In this document: piece by piece, positions 8,947-17,187 of the stretch
How the letters are laid out: each line of letters starts with the position of its first letter
Numbering within the stretch: position 1 is the stretch's first letter
Program-made: the position numbers and the translations under genes
Notes under the pieces: model-generated
Seen by the model: only the letters and a program-made list of their open reading frames with translations
Databases searched by the model: none
What the model was told of the DNA's origin: nothing
Assembly (NCBI GenBank): GCA_050260415.1
Contig: JBLNCE010000121.1
Location: forward strand, 1 to 31,587
DNA length: 31,587 bases
DNA from: JBLNCE01 sp050260415
GTDB taxonomy: Bacteria; Bacillota; UBA4882; JAAYXC01
Reading direction: 5' to 3'

Positions 8947-8960
8947 GGGCGCTTCCGCCC
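8947..8960. terminator. Short GC hairpin between convergent plsY and trmL
   Basis: GGGCG and CGCCC form a perfect 5-bp stem around the tetraloop CTTC, in the 22 bases between the two convergent stop codons. There is no T-run on either side, so it may be only part of a bidirectional end or chance. Confidence 0.3.
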
Positions 8961-8964
8961 TCCG

Positions 8965-9447
8965 TCACGCGCCGTCGCCGGCGGCGCGCGCCAATCCCGG
9001 GAACCCCATCTGCCGCATGGCCTCGTAGACCGCGATCGCCGCGGCATTCGCTAGATTCAAGGAGCGGGCGCCGGGGCGCATCGGGAGACGCAGGCAACGC
9101 GCGGGTTCCGCTTCGAGGAGCGCGCCGGGAAGACCACGGGTTTCGGGACCGAAGACGAGGCTGTCGCCGGCGGCATAGACGGCGTCGGTGTAGCAAATGC
9201 CCCCCTTGGTCGTAAAGTACCACCGGTTCCCCGCGGGCTGCGCGGCCAGGAAGGCCTCCCAGCTGCGATGGCGGATGACCTCCGTCAAGTCCCAGTAGTC
9301 GAGTCCGGCCCGTTTCAGACGCGCGTCGTCCAGAAAGAACCCCAGCGGTTCCACTAGATGCAGGACGGCTCCCGCGGCGGCGCAGAGACGGGCGATATTG
9401 CCCGTGTTTTGCGGTATCTCGGGTTCATAGAGCACCACGTGAAGCAT
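8965..9447 (-). CDS. trmL: tRNA (cytidine/uridine-34 2'-O)-methyltransferase TrmL
   Basis: SPOUT-family methyltransferase that modifies the wobble ribose of tRNA-Leu using S-adenosylmethionine. The 160-residue size is normal. The N-terminus has the YibK/TrmL start with NTGNIARLCAA (motif 1), then FGPETRGLP (motif 2), and the knot-forming C-terminal motif 3 with PGARSLNLANAAAIAVYE. The ATG reads from 9447 and is preceded on this strand by GGAGGG. It is the only minus-strand gene in this block, convergent with plsY and divergent from folC. Confidence 0.93.
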   Translation of the reverse strand: MLHVVLYEPEIPQNTGNIARLCAAAGAVLHLVEPLGFFLDDARLKRAGLDYWDLTEVIRHRSWEAFLAAQPAGNRWYFTTKGGICYTDAVYAAGDSLVFGPETRGLPGALLEAEPARCLRLPMRPGARSLNLANAAAIAVYEAMRQMGFPGLARAAGDGA

Positions 9448-9504
9448 GGGTTTTATGCCCTCCGCGGCGTTTTTTGCCGGCCATGTCGGCAGGCAAGCAT
9501 CCAC

Positions 9505-9520
9505 CCCGGCGTTCGCCGGG
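9505..9520. repeat. REP-like palindrome in the trmL-folC intergenic region
   Basis: CCCGGCG and CGCCGGG form an exact 7-bp inverted repeat around TT in the short space between divergent genes. It resembles the GC-rich palindromic units dispersed in many genomes. Only this copy was noticed in the window. It could also be a leader hairpin for folC. Confidence 0.4.
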
Positions 9521-9537
9521 ACAAACAAGGGATGAAA

Positions 9538-10857
9538 ATGAGAATGAAAGCATCGACCCGATCCTATCCGGAGATGCTGGCCAAACTCGACGGATTGGGC
9601 CGGTTCGGCATGAAACTCACCCTGGACCGGATCGAAGCCATCCTGGAGATGCTCGGCCGCCCCGAAAGACGCCTGCGGGCCGTCCATGTGGCGGGCACCA
9701 ACGGCAAAGGCTCCACCGTTGCCATGCTGGATGCGATCCTGCGCGCCGCCGGGTTCCGCACGGGACGCTATACCTCTCCGCATCTCGTGGACTATCGGGA
9801 ACGCGTCGCCCTGGACGGGCGGCCGGCGCCGCCGGAAAAGCTGGCCGCCGCTTTCCCCCGGGTCTGGACGGCGGTCGAACGCGTCAAGGAGGGGCCCGCG
9901 GGACATCCGACGCAGTTCGAGGTCGGAACGGCCTTGGCCTTCCTGGTCCTGGCCGAAGCCGGCATCGACCTGGCGGTGATCGAGGTGGGATTGGGCGGCC
10001 GGTACGATACGACCAACGTCTTGGACCCGTTGGCGGCCGTCCTGACGCATGTCGCCCTGGACCACACCGACCGTCTCGGTCCGGATCTGCCCTCCATCGC
10101 CGCGGAGAAGGCCGGCATCATCAAGCCCGGGCGGCCGGTGGCCATCGCCCCGCAGGAGCCCGAGGCGCTGCGGGTAATCCTGGCGGAGGCGGCGCGCCGA
10201 CGCGCACCGGTGCGTCTGGTCGGGCGCGATCTGGCCTGCGAACTGCTCCGGGCGGGGGAGGAGGGAACCTACTGCCGCCTACGCGGGGCGCGAGACTACG
10301 GGGAAGTCCGGGTCAACCTTCTCGGCGCCCATCAGGCACAGAACGCCGCCGTGGCGGTGGCCGCCGTGGAAGCCTTGGTGGAACAGGGGGCAGACATCCC
10401 GATGGACGCCGTGCAACAAGGCTTGGCCGCGGTCACCTGGCCGGGGCGGCTTGAGGTCGTGCGGCGGACGCCCCGCGTGGTCCTGGACGGCGCGCACAAC
10501 CCGGACGGCCTGACGGCCCTGGCTGCGGCCCTGCGCGGAGTTTTTCGGCGGGACAAGGTCGATTTCCTCGTGGGTATCACGGGCGACAGACCGGTGGCGG
10601 AGATGGCGGGCCTCCTCGCGCCCCTCGCCCGCCGCGTAACGGTTACGGCCGTCAATGGAGGGAGGGCGCCGGGGGTGGATCCGGGGCGGATCGCCGCCGC
10701 CTTTGCCGGGATGGAGATCCCGGTCGAAACCGAGCCGGATCCGGCCGCCGCCCTGGACCGCGCCCTGGCCGGGATGCCCGCCGACGGGCTGCTCTGCGTC
10801 TGCGGTTCGCTGCATCTCGTGGGGACGATCCGGGGTATCCTGCAACCGGAGGAATGA
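9538..10857 (+). CDS. folC: Bifunctional folylpolyglutamate synthase / dihydrofolate synthase
   Basis: Mur-ligase-like cytoplasmic enzyme that adds glutamate to dihydropteroate and/or extends folate polyglutamate tails at the expense of ATP. The 439-residue product has the P-loop GTNGKGST at residues 53-60, the TSPHL and FEVGTALAF segments, VGLGGRYDTTNV with the metal-binding region, the HVALDHTDRLG segment, and the C-terminal DGAHNP loop of Mur ligases. Three in-frame ATGs lie at 9532, 9538 and 9544. 9538 is chosen because AAGGG at 9527-9531 is best spaced. The frame is open back to 9358, but that part is antisense to trmL. Confidence 0.95.
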   Translation: MRMKASTRSYPEMLAKLDGLGRFGMKLTLDRIEAILEMLGRPERRLRAVHVAGTNGKGSTVAMLDAILRAAGFRTGRYTSPHLVDYRERVALDGRPAPPEKLAAAFPRVWTAVERVKEGPAGHPTQFEVGTALAFLVLAEAGIDLAVIEVGLGGRYDTTNVLDPLAAVLTHVALDHTDRLGPDLPSIAAEKAGIIKPGRPVAIAPQEPEALRVILAEAARRRAPVRLVGRDLACELLRAGEEGTYCRLRGARDYGEVRVNLLGAHQAQNAAVAVAAVEALVEQGADIPMDAVQQGLAAVTWPGRLEVVRRTPRVVLDGAHNPDGLTALAAALRGVFRRDKVDFLVGITGDRPVAEMAGLLAPLARRVTVTAVNGGRAPGVDPGRIAAAFAGMEIPVETEPDPAAALDRALAGMPADGLLCVCGSLHLVGTIRGILQPEE

Positions 10858-10880
10858 ACCTCGAATCACGGATTCAGGAT

Positions 10881-13124
10881 CTACACCGCCTCCCAGATCC
10901 CCACCATACCGTCCTCTCCCCCCGTCGCCACGAACATGCCGTCCGGGGAAGGAACCAGGGCAAGGATGTCCCCCGTATGCCCCCGCAGTTCGGCCCGTTG
11001 GGCTCCACCCTGGACGTGCCGGGCTTTGGCCGTCGGGCCGTGGGCCTCCCAGGCCGTGACCGACCCTTCGGGACCGCCGTAGACGGCGAGAATCCGCCCG
11101 CCCGGGACCCAGTCCGCCAGGGCGCGGCCCGAGGCCACCTCGATGAGCTGCGCCCGCTGGGGGCTGGTGACGACCAGCCATTCGCCGAAATGGGAGAGCT
11201 CCACTTGGAAGGGGCCGGCTTCCCCGCGCCAGGTGGCGGCGGGAGCTTTGGTTTCCAGGTCCCAGAGGGTGAGAGTCCAGTCGCGGCTGACCGAGACCGG
11301 ACGCCCGTCCGGGGTGAAACCCGCCGCCAGGCCCTGATCGGGATGCGTTCCGCCCATGATTGTTGTCCCCGAGGCGTAATCCCAGACGTGCACGGACCGG
11401 TCCTCGCCTGTGGAGACGCCGAGATCGCCGCGGCCGTTGATCGCGAGGCCGCGCACCGCCCCGTGATGGAGCCGGTACACGCCCCGTTCCTCCCCGTTCG
11501 CCAGGGAAAAGACCTTGATGATCCCCTCGTCCATTTCGTCCGGGTCGACCAGCCCGACGGCCGCCGTTTGTCGGTTCGGATTCACCGCCAGGCAGCCGGC
11601 CGCCCCGCCGGCCCTGTACATGGCCTGTAGTGTCCCCTGGTAGCGGTGCCAGGCCTTGATCGTGCCGTCGCGCCCGGCGGAAACGACGAGGGCGCCGTCG
11701 GGGGACAGGGCCAGGCGGACGACGGGCGCGCCGTGGCGGAGCATCTCCCCGCGCAGTCTGAAGTCAACCTTGCTCTGGTCGATGCGCAGCGGTTCCATGA
11801 GTGGCGGGAACGGGCTGCGATATGCGGCCGGCGTAGAGGCCGGGGCCGCCCCGGACAAAGGCGGCGCGGGCGGTCCCATCGGCGCCGACGGCACCGGCGA
11901 TGGGGCCGCCGACAAGGTCGCCGACTTGTTCTGCGGGGAAGGGGGTGCCGCGTCATGCGGCGGCGATGCGAAGGTCGAGAGATCCCGCTGACCCGGAGGC
12001 ATGGCCATAGCCGATGGGGAAGCAGGCCCTTGGGCAAGGGGTGACGCGGCGGACGCGGGCGGGAATGGCACCGTCGACCCCGCTTGCGACGGGGCCGGGA
12101 CGGGCGGCGAAGCCGGCAAGGTCCGGGCGGCCGCGGATGGAGCATCATGCGGCGCCCCCGGCAGATCGATGGCGTGCGGTTCCGCCGCTCCGGCCGCGGC
12201 GAGGAAAGGTTTGGCCGCGTTCAGGGCCGGAAACGGGCTCGCCGCGGGCTGGGTGAAGATTCCCTCGGTAAGGTATGGTTTCGGCGGCGGACCGGGTGGC
12301 GCCGCCGGTAGGGGCAAAACTTCCGGTTCCGGTTCGTCCTTGAGCTGTACGTAGATGGCGGCCAGGGCGCAGAGCATCAGCGGCCAGAGGGCGAACAGGC
12401 TCAGAAGGATGAAGATGACGCCGCCTAACCCAAAAAGCTGGATCAATACTTGGCCGAAACCGGCGAGCGCGAATGTGCAGACGCACGGGAACAGAATGAT
12501 GGCGATAAACGCAAAAATCAGCCTCAAACGATGGCCGGCGGTGATTTCCGCGCTGCGCCGGAAGGCCTCGAGCACTCCGCATCGATCCGGTCGATCGGCC
12601 ATGACATAATAGGCCAGGCTCCAGCGGATGATGATAATAATGGACATAACGATCATTGACACGGTCAGGATGAGCATCCGGCGAAAAAACATGTCTGCGA
12701 ACACATCGCGCCTTTCCAAGGCGTTGGGCATATCGCGCAGTGGGGAAAAGGACGGGTACTTGGTGGTGAAATAGAAGGCCAGGGGCGCCGCGACGGCCAA
12801 AAATGTGCAGGCAAGTATCACCAGGGTAAGCCAATGCAGGAGCGTGAACTTGCCAAAGTGACGGAATCCGGCGAAGATACTGCCCAGCGAGACCCGTTCG
12901 CCGCTATGGAGACTGAGGTAGAATATGGTCAGACCGCCAAGTAGCGGGCCGGCGAGGAACAGATTGTACAGAAGGTTTCCAAAGGGGATCCCTGCCAAGA
13001 GCATGCCCAGAAGCCCGCTAACCAAGCCAAAAAGGAAGAACGCCAACACCGCCTTGAGCGGACTGCGCCCGAAGGCGCGAAAACCGTACGTGAAGCACCG
13101 TATGATATAAAACTCTCTGGCCAT
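10881..13124 (-). CDS. Fusion of a six-helix membrane domain, Pro/Ala linker and WD40 beta-propeller
   Basis: Function unknown. The 747-residue protein has three parts. Residues 1-262 contain about six membrane helices with inter-helix loops such as the YYVMADRP segment, like bacterial DUF975/DUF4013-type or GlpQ-associated membrane domains. Residues 263-445 are a low-complexity linker of mostly Pro, Ala and Ser. Residues about 460-747 form seven WD40-like blades, with repeat ends such as DGTIKAW, RSVHVWD, WTLTLWD and DGMVGIW. Under the positive-inside tendency the propeller is probably cytoplasmic, tethered to the membrane as a binding platform. The start is the ATG at 13124, behind a strong GGAGGAG on this strand; a start 12 codons upstream is possible but lacks this site. 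I know of no named family with this architecture. Confidence 0.88.
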   Translation of the reverse strand: MAREFYIIRCFTYGFRAFGRSPLKAVLAFFLFGLVSGLLGMLLAGIPFGNLLYNLFLAGPLLGGLTIFYLSLHSGERVSLGSIFAGFRHFGKFTLLHWLTLVILACTFLAVAAPLAFYFTTKYPSFSPLRDMPNALERRDVFADMFFRRMLILTVSMIVMSIIIIIRWSLAYYVMADRPDRCGVLEAFRRSAEITAGHRLRLIFAFIAIILFPCVCTFALAGFGQVLIQLFGLGGVIFILLSLFALWPLMLCALAAIYVQLKDEPEPEVLPLPAAPPGPPPKPYLTEGIFTQPAASPFPALNAAKPFLAAAGAAEPHAIDLPGAPHDAPSAAARTLPASPPVPAPSQAGSTVPFPPASAASPLAQGPASPSAMAMPPGQRDLSTFASPPHDAAPPSPQNKSATLSAAPSPVPSAPMGPPAPPLSGAAPASTPAAYRSPFPPLMEPLRIDQSKVDFRLRGEMLRHGAPVVRLALSPDGALVVSAGRDGTIKAWHRYQGTLQAMYRAGGAAGCLAVNPNRQTAAVGLVDPDEMDEGIIKVFSLANGEERGVYRLHHGAVRGLAINGRGDLGVSTGEDRSVHVWDYASGTTIMGGTHPDQGLAAGFTPDGRPVSVSRDWTLTLWDLETKAPAATWRGEAGPFQVELSHFGEWLVVTSPQRAQLIEVASGRALADWVPGGRILAVYGGPEGSVTAWEAHGPTAKARHVQGGAQRAELRGHTGDILALVPSPDGMFVATGGEDGMVGIWEAV

Positions 13125-13483
13125 GGCCGCCTCCTCCGACGGCAGATGCCCCGACTTCAAGGCACTCGTCCGACCTGCGCCCTTTGGCGCGCCGCGCCAT
13201 GAATATCATGGGCGCGATGCCGAGCGCCTGCCTCCTGCACTTTCGAAATCTCGGCTCGCCGTCACGGCAGACTATTTCAGGGGCCGACCGTTATCTACGA
13301 TCAATATCGGCATTCTTCGCCAAAATCCTTCGTATTTCTGCAAGCCGGGCTGAAAATGGGTAATTATCAGAAACATATTAAAGCCCGCACCCCAATCCTG
13401 GGGAGGGGCTTGCCGAATATCGAGTCCTTGTGGACACGTCGTCCCGGAGCCGCAGCCGGTCAAGATGCCTTCGTAACCCGGGC
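13125..13483. other. Intergenic region upstream of the WD40 fusion gene
   Basis: These 359 bases lie between two minus-strand genes and carry no convincing gene. There is an almost perfect palindrome at 13185-13199 (TGGCGCG, one base, CGCGCCA) and a less GC-rich stretch at about 13300-13385 where a minus-strand promoter could lie (GATAAT on the minus strand near 13365). No matching -35 box was found. An antisense open frame across 13272-13487 is not protein-like. Confidence 0.5.
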
Positions 13484-13933
13484 TCAATCCAGCTCCGTCT
13501 CGACCAGGATCCCCGCCGCGTTCTCATCGGTGCCGAGATCCTCGCCTTCCAATTTTTGGTCGAGGTCCTTCTCCGCGGGCATCTTGGCGGCATAGTTCTT
13601 TTCCGTCCGATCCAAGGCCGCCTCGCGCACCAGAGCGGCGCCGTTCAGCTTGATCACCTGCACGGCCAGGGTTCTCGCCCTCAGGGAGTGATAGATGGCG
13701 TCAAGATACGACCCTCGGGCATACTGCTTGCGGGCGTAGAGCTGGTGGCCGACCGTCCTGGCCAGGCCGAAATACTTCCCGCCCCGCCGGGCGGCTTTCT
13801 GCGCCGCCATGACCACGGCGGCGGTGCGGCGGATGACGTGCCGGGCATGGAACCGCAGGGGTGCCGCCTGAACGGCGGCGGCGCCAAGGCAGATCAGCGC
13901 GATGGCCACGGTCCTTGGGAGGCCTCGCTTCAT
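13484..13933 (-). CDS. Small exported protein of unknown function
   Basis: The 149-residue product begins with a clear Sec signal peptide: a basic start (MKRGLPR), a hydrophobic core to about residue 20, and a VQAA cleavage region near residue 23. The mature part is helical and rich in Ala, Arg and Lys in its first half (about 27-105) and acidic at its C-terminus. No family is recognised. The ribosome-binding site is strong (GGAGGATAA about 6 bases before the ATG), which supports a real gene. It lies upstream of and parallel to the WD40 fusion gene, 359 bases away, so joint function is possible but unproven. Confidence 0.7.
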   Translation of the reverse strand: MKRGLPRTVAIALICLGAAAVQAAPLRFHARHVIRRTAAVVMAAQKAARRGGKYFGLARTVGHQLYARKQYARGSYLDAIYHSLRARTLAVQVIKLNGAALVREAALDRTEKNYAAKMPAEKDLDQKLEGEDLGTDENAAGILVETELD

Positions 13934-14202
13934 CTCGTTATCCTCCTCTCATTTCGGCCCCGGGTCATGCCGACCCGGACGGCAAAAAACTCGCCCCGCG
14001 CGGGGTTTCTGTTCCACCTCTGCCTCGCGCTCTGGGTTGACGGGGTTGCTCGTCCGCGTCCACAGGTATTGACGGACCAGGCCGAGAAAAAGTTCTCTAC
14101 AGCGGATATTCATTCTTGCATGCTCTTGCTCCGCCCGGCAGGAGATCCGCTCCGCTATGGATAAGTACATAAGGCGTTTGACCATAGCCTTCCGGAGGAA
14201 CA
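13934..14202. other. Divergent intergenic region with palindrome
   Basis: This stretch separates divergent genes, so it should hold both promoters. A GC palindrome CCCCGCGCGGGG lies near 13995-14006, with AAAAAA before it on the plus strand (TTTTTT after it on the minus strand). That resembles a weak minus-strand terminator placed upstream of the exported-protein gene. Possible -35 boxes (TTGACG at 14037 and 14069) have no good -10 partner at 17 bases. Confidence 0.4.
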
Positions 14203-14871
14203 ATGGCACCCGCCATTTACATCTTGATCGGCCCCTACGGAAGCGGCAAGACCGAGGTCGCCCTGAACCTCGCCCGCCGGGAACGGGAGAACGGGCGGGA
14301 CACGGCCCTGATCGATCTGGACATCATCAATCCATACTTCCGTTCGCGCGAAGCCGCCACCCTCGCGGGCGGGTGGGGATTACGGGTTATCTCCAGCGTT
14401 GAAGGCTTTGAGGAAGCCGACCTACCCGCGCTCTCCCCCTCCATCCTGGGCGCCCTGCAGACGCCCGGCCTCTGTCTGGTCTTTGACGTCGGCGGCGACC
14501 CGGTCGGGGCCAGGGTGCTGGGGCGGTTCCATGCGCTCCTGGCGGAACGTACGCCGGAGGTCTGGATGGTCGTCAATACCTACCGCCCGGAGACGGGGAG
14601 TCCCGAAGCGATTGTCGCCGCGGCGCGGAGAATTGCGGTCGCGGGTCGCCAGGCCTTGACGGGATTGGTCGCCAACCCGAACCTTGGCCCGGAGACCGAT
14701 CTGGCGTCGATCCGCCGCGGCTGCCGCGCGGTGCGCGAGGCGGCCGGGAGACTGGGCCTTCCGGTGGTCTATACCGCGGTGCGCGAGGACCTGGCGGAGG
14801 AAGCGTCGCGCGGGGATCTTGGGCCAATCCTGCCGCTGCGCCGCTATATGCTGCTCCCTTGGGAGCGCTGA
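14203..14871 (+). CDS. P-loop ATPase linked to the 2-oxoacid oxidoreductase operon
   Basis: The 222-residue protein starts almost directly with a nucleotide-binding loop, GPYGSGKTE (residues 10-18), followed by LIDLDIINPYFRSRE (about 38-52) and VFDVGGDP (about 93-100), which resemble Walker B and switch regions of SIMIBI-type (MinD/ParA-like) NTPases. There is no membrane helix or signal peptide. The start is backed by a CCGGAGG site 6 bases upstream. It sits 42 bases before the ferredoxin subunit gene. Similar ATPases occur next to this oxidoreductase in Clostridia, which suggests a maturation or regulatory role, for example Fe-S or subunit assembly. That role is inference. Confidence 0.8.
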   Translation: MAPAIYILIGPYGSGKTEVALNLARRERENGRDTALIDLDIINPYFRSREAATLAGGWGLRVISSVEGFEEADLPALSPSILGALQTPGLCLVFDVGGDPVGARVLGRFHALLAERTPEVWMVVNTYRPETGSPEAIVAAARRIAVAGRQALTGLVANPNLGPETDLASIRRGCRAVREAAGRLGLPVVYTAVREDLAEEASRGDLGPILPLRRYMLLPWER

Positions 14872-14913
14872 GGTCGACAAGCGAACGGTGGAGATTCCGG
14901 GGAGGGACGGGAC

Positions 14914-15147
14914 ATGACCGGCAAGAAACTGGTGATCGATGAGGAACGCTGCAAAGGATGTGAGTTGTGCCTGCATTTCTGCCCGCGCAACCTGCTGCGC
15001 CTGGCGGATCGCCTGAACAGGCAGGGACTCAAACCCGCGGAAATCGAGGATGAGGAGGCCTGTACCAGCTGCGCGTCTTGCGCCCGGATGTGCCCGGAGA
15101 CCGCCATCGAGGTGTTTCGCCCCCCGAAGGCCGCCTCCGGCCGCTGA
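14914..15147 (+). CDS. korD: 2-oxoacid:ferredoxin oxidoreductase, delta (ferredoxin-like) subunit
   Basis: Electron-transfer subunit carrying two [4Fe-4S] clusters, passing electrons from the TPP site to ferredoxin. The 77-residue protein has two classical cluster motifs, CKGCELCLHFCP (about residues 13-24) and CTSCASCARMCP (about 50-61). The start has GGGAGGG about 7 bases upstream. Placement as the first subunit gene before alpha, beta and gamma is common for the kor/vor type. The gene symbol follows that context; the substrate is not certain. Confidence 0.88.
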   Translation: MTGKKLVIDEERCKGCELCLHFCPRNLLRLADRLNRQGLKPAEIEDEEACTSCASCARMCPETAIEVFRPPKAASGR

Positions 15148-15355
15148 ACCGAGATTGCGAAGGTGGATGTCGGACATGAGGCTTTCTGCGGTTTTGCCGC
15201 GTTGACGAGCGCCAAGGCCCCGGCCGGCAAAGGCCCTTTCGCGAGAATGGTTCAGGTTCGAGCGCACTCCTGCCCTTCGGGGCTGAACCGCCCCCGCCGC
15301 GCGGAAGGGGCGGACAGCGCAAGGAGACATCATTTCCAGAGGTGGTGACGGTCGC
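15148..15355 (+). promoter_or_regulatory. Structured leader between korD and korA
   Basis: These 208 bases interrupt an otherwise tightly packed operon and hold no gene. Two stems can be drawn on the plus strand: GGTTCAG at 15249-15255 with CTGAACC at 15283-15289, and CCGCCCC at 15288-15294 with GGGGCGG at 15307-15313. They share two bases, so they compete. No T-run follows, and I do not recognise a known riboswitch class. It may be an attenuator, an RNA-processing site, or a spacer. Confidence 0.35.
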
Positions 15356-16432
15356 TTGTCCGAGCGAGTGATGATGAAAGGCAACGAGGCGTTGGCCGAG
15401 GGGGCGATACGGGCCGGGTGCCGGTTCTTCTTCGGCTACCCGATCACGCCCCAGAATGAGATCCCCGAGTATATGGCGCGCCGCATGCCCGAGGTGGGGG
15501 GTACCTTTCTCCAGGCGGAGAGCGAGATCAGCGCGATCAATATGTGCTATGGCGCGGGGGGCGCAGGCGCGCGGGTCATGACCAGCTCTTCCAGCCCCGG
15601 GATCAGCCTGAAGATGGAAGGACTTTCCTACCTGGCCGGGGCCGAGGTACCCTGCGTAATCGCGAACATCCAGCGGGGCGGCCCGGGTCTCGGCAGTCTG
15701 AGCGCCTCCCAGGCGGATTATTTTCAGGCGACCAAGGGGGGCGGCCATGGGGATTATCACCCCATTGTCCTGGCGCCCAACTCGGTCCAGGAGATGATCG
15801 ATCTGGCGGGTCTGGCCTTCGTCCTCGCGGACCGGTACCGGACCCAGGTCATCGTGCTGGGTGACGCCATTCTCGGCCAGATGATGGAGCCTGTCACTCT
15901 GCCGGAACCCGGGCACCCTGGGCGCGTGGATAAGCCGTGGGCCACCACGGGCGCGGCCGGGCGCCCGGCGAACATCATCAATTCCTTGGGACTGCCGGCC
16001 GAGATCCTGTACCAGAAAAACCAGCGGCTGCAGGAAAAATACCGGGCCATCCAGGCGGCCGAGGTGCGTTACGTCGAGGATCGGGTGGCCGATGCCGAAC
16101 TGGTGGTGGTGGCCTACGGCACGACCTCCCGGGTGGCCAGTTCCGCCATGGCCAGGATCCGGGTGGAAGGGGGACGGGTCGGGCTCTTTCGCCCGATCAC
16201 GCTCTGGCCCTTCCCGGCGGGGCCCCTGGCCAGACTGGCCCGGGAAGGAAAGCGCTTCCTCGTGGCGGAGATGAGCGCCGGCCAGATGGTGGAGGACGTA
16301 CGGCTGGCGGTCGAGGGACTTTCCCCGGTAAGGCTCCATGCCACCTTGAACGGCCGCGTTCCGTCCGTGCGGGAGATCTACGAAGCGCTCCAAGACGAAC
16401 TCCGCCGCGGGACAAAGGGGGGTGCCGCATGA
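15356..16432 (+). CDS. korA: 2-oxoacid:ferredoxin oxidoreductase, alpha subunit
   Basis: Catalytic subunit of a CoA- and ferredoxin-dependent enzyme that oxidatively decarboxylates a 2-oxoacid (2-oxoglutarate or branched-chain 2-oxoacids) to the acyl-CoA, or the reverse. The 358-residue protein has the FFGYPITPQNEIPEYMARR start motif, the AESEISAINMCYGAGGAGARVMTSSSSPGI core split here into AESEISAI and TSSSSPG, the RGGPGLG segment, and the C-terminal swivel-like domain with GRVGLFRPITLWPFP. The start is a TTG with AGAGGTGG at 15338-15345; GTG at 15368 and ATG at 15371 are alternatives. It overlaps the beta-subunit gene by ATGA. Confidence 0.93.
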   Translation: MSERVMMKGNEALAEGAIRAGCRFFFGYPITPQNEIPEYMARRMPEVGGTFLQAESEISAINMCYGAGGAGARVMTSSSSPGISLKMEGLSYLAGAEVPCVIANIQRGGPGLGSLSASQADYFQATKGGGHGDYHPIVLAPNSVQEMIDLAGLAFVLADRYRTQVIVLGDAILGQMMEPVTLPEPGHPGRVDKPWATTGAAGRPANIINSLGLPAEILYQKNQRLQEKYRAIQAAEVRYVEDRVADAELVVVAYGTTSRVASSAMARIRVEGGRVGLFRPITLWPFPAGPLARLAREGKRFLVAEMSAGQMVEDVRLAVEGLSPVRLHATLNGRVPSVREIYEALQDELRRGTKGGAA

Positions 16433-17187
16433 ACAAAGTTTTTGGCCGGCCGGCCAGTCTGACCCGGAAGACCCTTTCCTATTGCCCGGGATGCACCCAC
16501 GGCATCGTGCACCGTCTGGTGGCGGAATGCCTCGACGAGATGGAGGCGCGCGACCGGACCATCGGGGTGGCACCCGTCGGTTGCGCCGTCTTTGCCTATG
16601 ATTTCTTCGATCTCGATATGCACCAGGCCGCCCACGGGCGGGCGCCCGCCGTGGCCACGGGGATCAAGCGCGTCCTGCCGGACCGGATCGTCTTTGCCTA
16701 TCAGGGAGACGGGGACCTGGCCAGTATCGGCATGGCCGAGATCGTACATGCCGCGGCGCGCGGCGAGAAGATTACCGTCGTTTTCATCAATAACGCCATC
16801 TACGGCATGACGGGCGGGCAGATGGCTCCCACCACCCTGGTGGGGCAGAAGACCACCACTTCGCCGGCTGGTCGCGACCCGGAAAAGGCCGGGTACCCCA
16901 TCCGCGTCTGCGAACTCCTGGCGACCCTGCCCGGCGCCGTCTACCTCGCGCGGGTGAGCGTGCACAATCCGAAGAACGTCCTGGCGGCCAAGGCCGCCAT
17001 CAAGCGGGCATTCGCCATACAGGAGGAAGGGCGAGGCTTTTCCCTGGTCGAGGTGCTTTCGAGCTGCCCGACCAATTGGGGCATGACCCCGATCGAGGCT
17101 CTGAAGTGGATCGAGGAAAAGATGATCCCCTACTATCCGCTGGGCACCTTCCGGCAGCCTGAGGAGGCGACGAACGTTGGCGCATGA
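16429..17187 (+). CDS. korB: 2-oxoacid:ferredoxin oxidoreductase, beta (TPP-binding) subunit
   Basis: Binds thiamine pyrophosphate and works with the alpha subunit. The 252-residue product has the CPGCTHG motif near residue 20 and a TPP-binding region with GDGDLASIGM (about residues 95-104) continuing to NNAIYGMTGGQMAPTT. There is no separate Fe-S motif. ATG at 16429 overlaps the alpha-subunit stop, with AAGGGGGG at 16415-16422 as binding site. The frame is open upstream inside korA but that is antisense of nothing and simply another frame. Its end overlaps the gamma subunit by 11 bases. Confidence 0.94.
   Translation: MNKVFGRPASLTRKTLSYCPGCTHGIVHRLVAECLDEMEARDRTIGVAPVGCAVFAYDFFDLDMHQAAHGRAPAVATGIKRVLPDRIVFAYQGDGDLASIGMAEIVHAAARGEKITVVFINNAIYGMTGGQMAPTTLVGQKTTTSPAGRDPEKAGYPIRVCELLATLPGAVYLARVSVHNPKNVLAAKAAIKRAFAIQEEGRGFSLVEVLSSCPTNWGMTPIEALKWIEEKMIPYYPLGTFRQPEEATNVGA

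Noticed and set aside
9358..9537. Upstream extension of folC
   Set aside because: The extension is antisense to the start of trmL, and a well-spaced AAGGG marks a start at 9538.
13272..13487. A 71-codon minus-strand open frame before the WD40 fusion gene
   Set aside because: It covers the probable promoter region and has no recognised motif.
13949..14209. An 86-codon minus-strand open frame in the divergent region
   Set aside because: It crosses a terminator-like palindrome and both divergent promoters must lie here; no family recognised and no good ribosome-binding site.
15163..15348. A 61-codon open frame between korD and korA
   Set aside because: Composition is not protein-like and no ribosome-binding site precedes it; the stems there suggest RNA structure.
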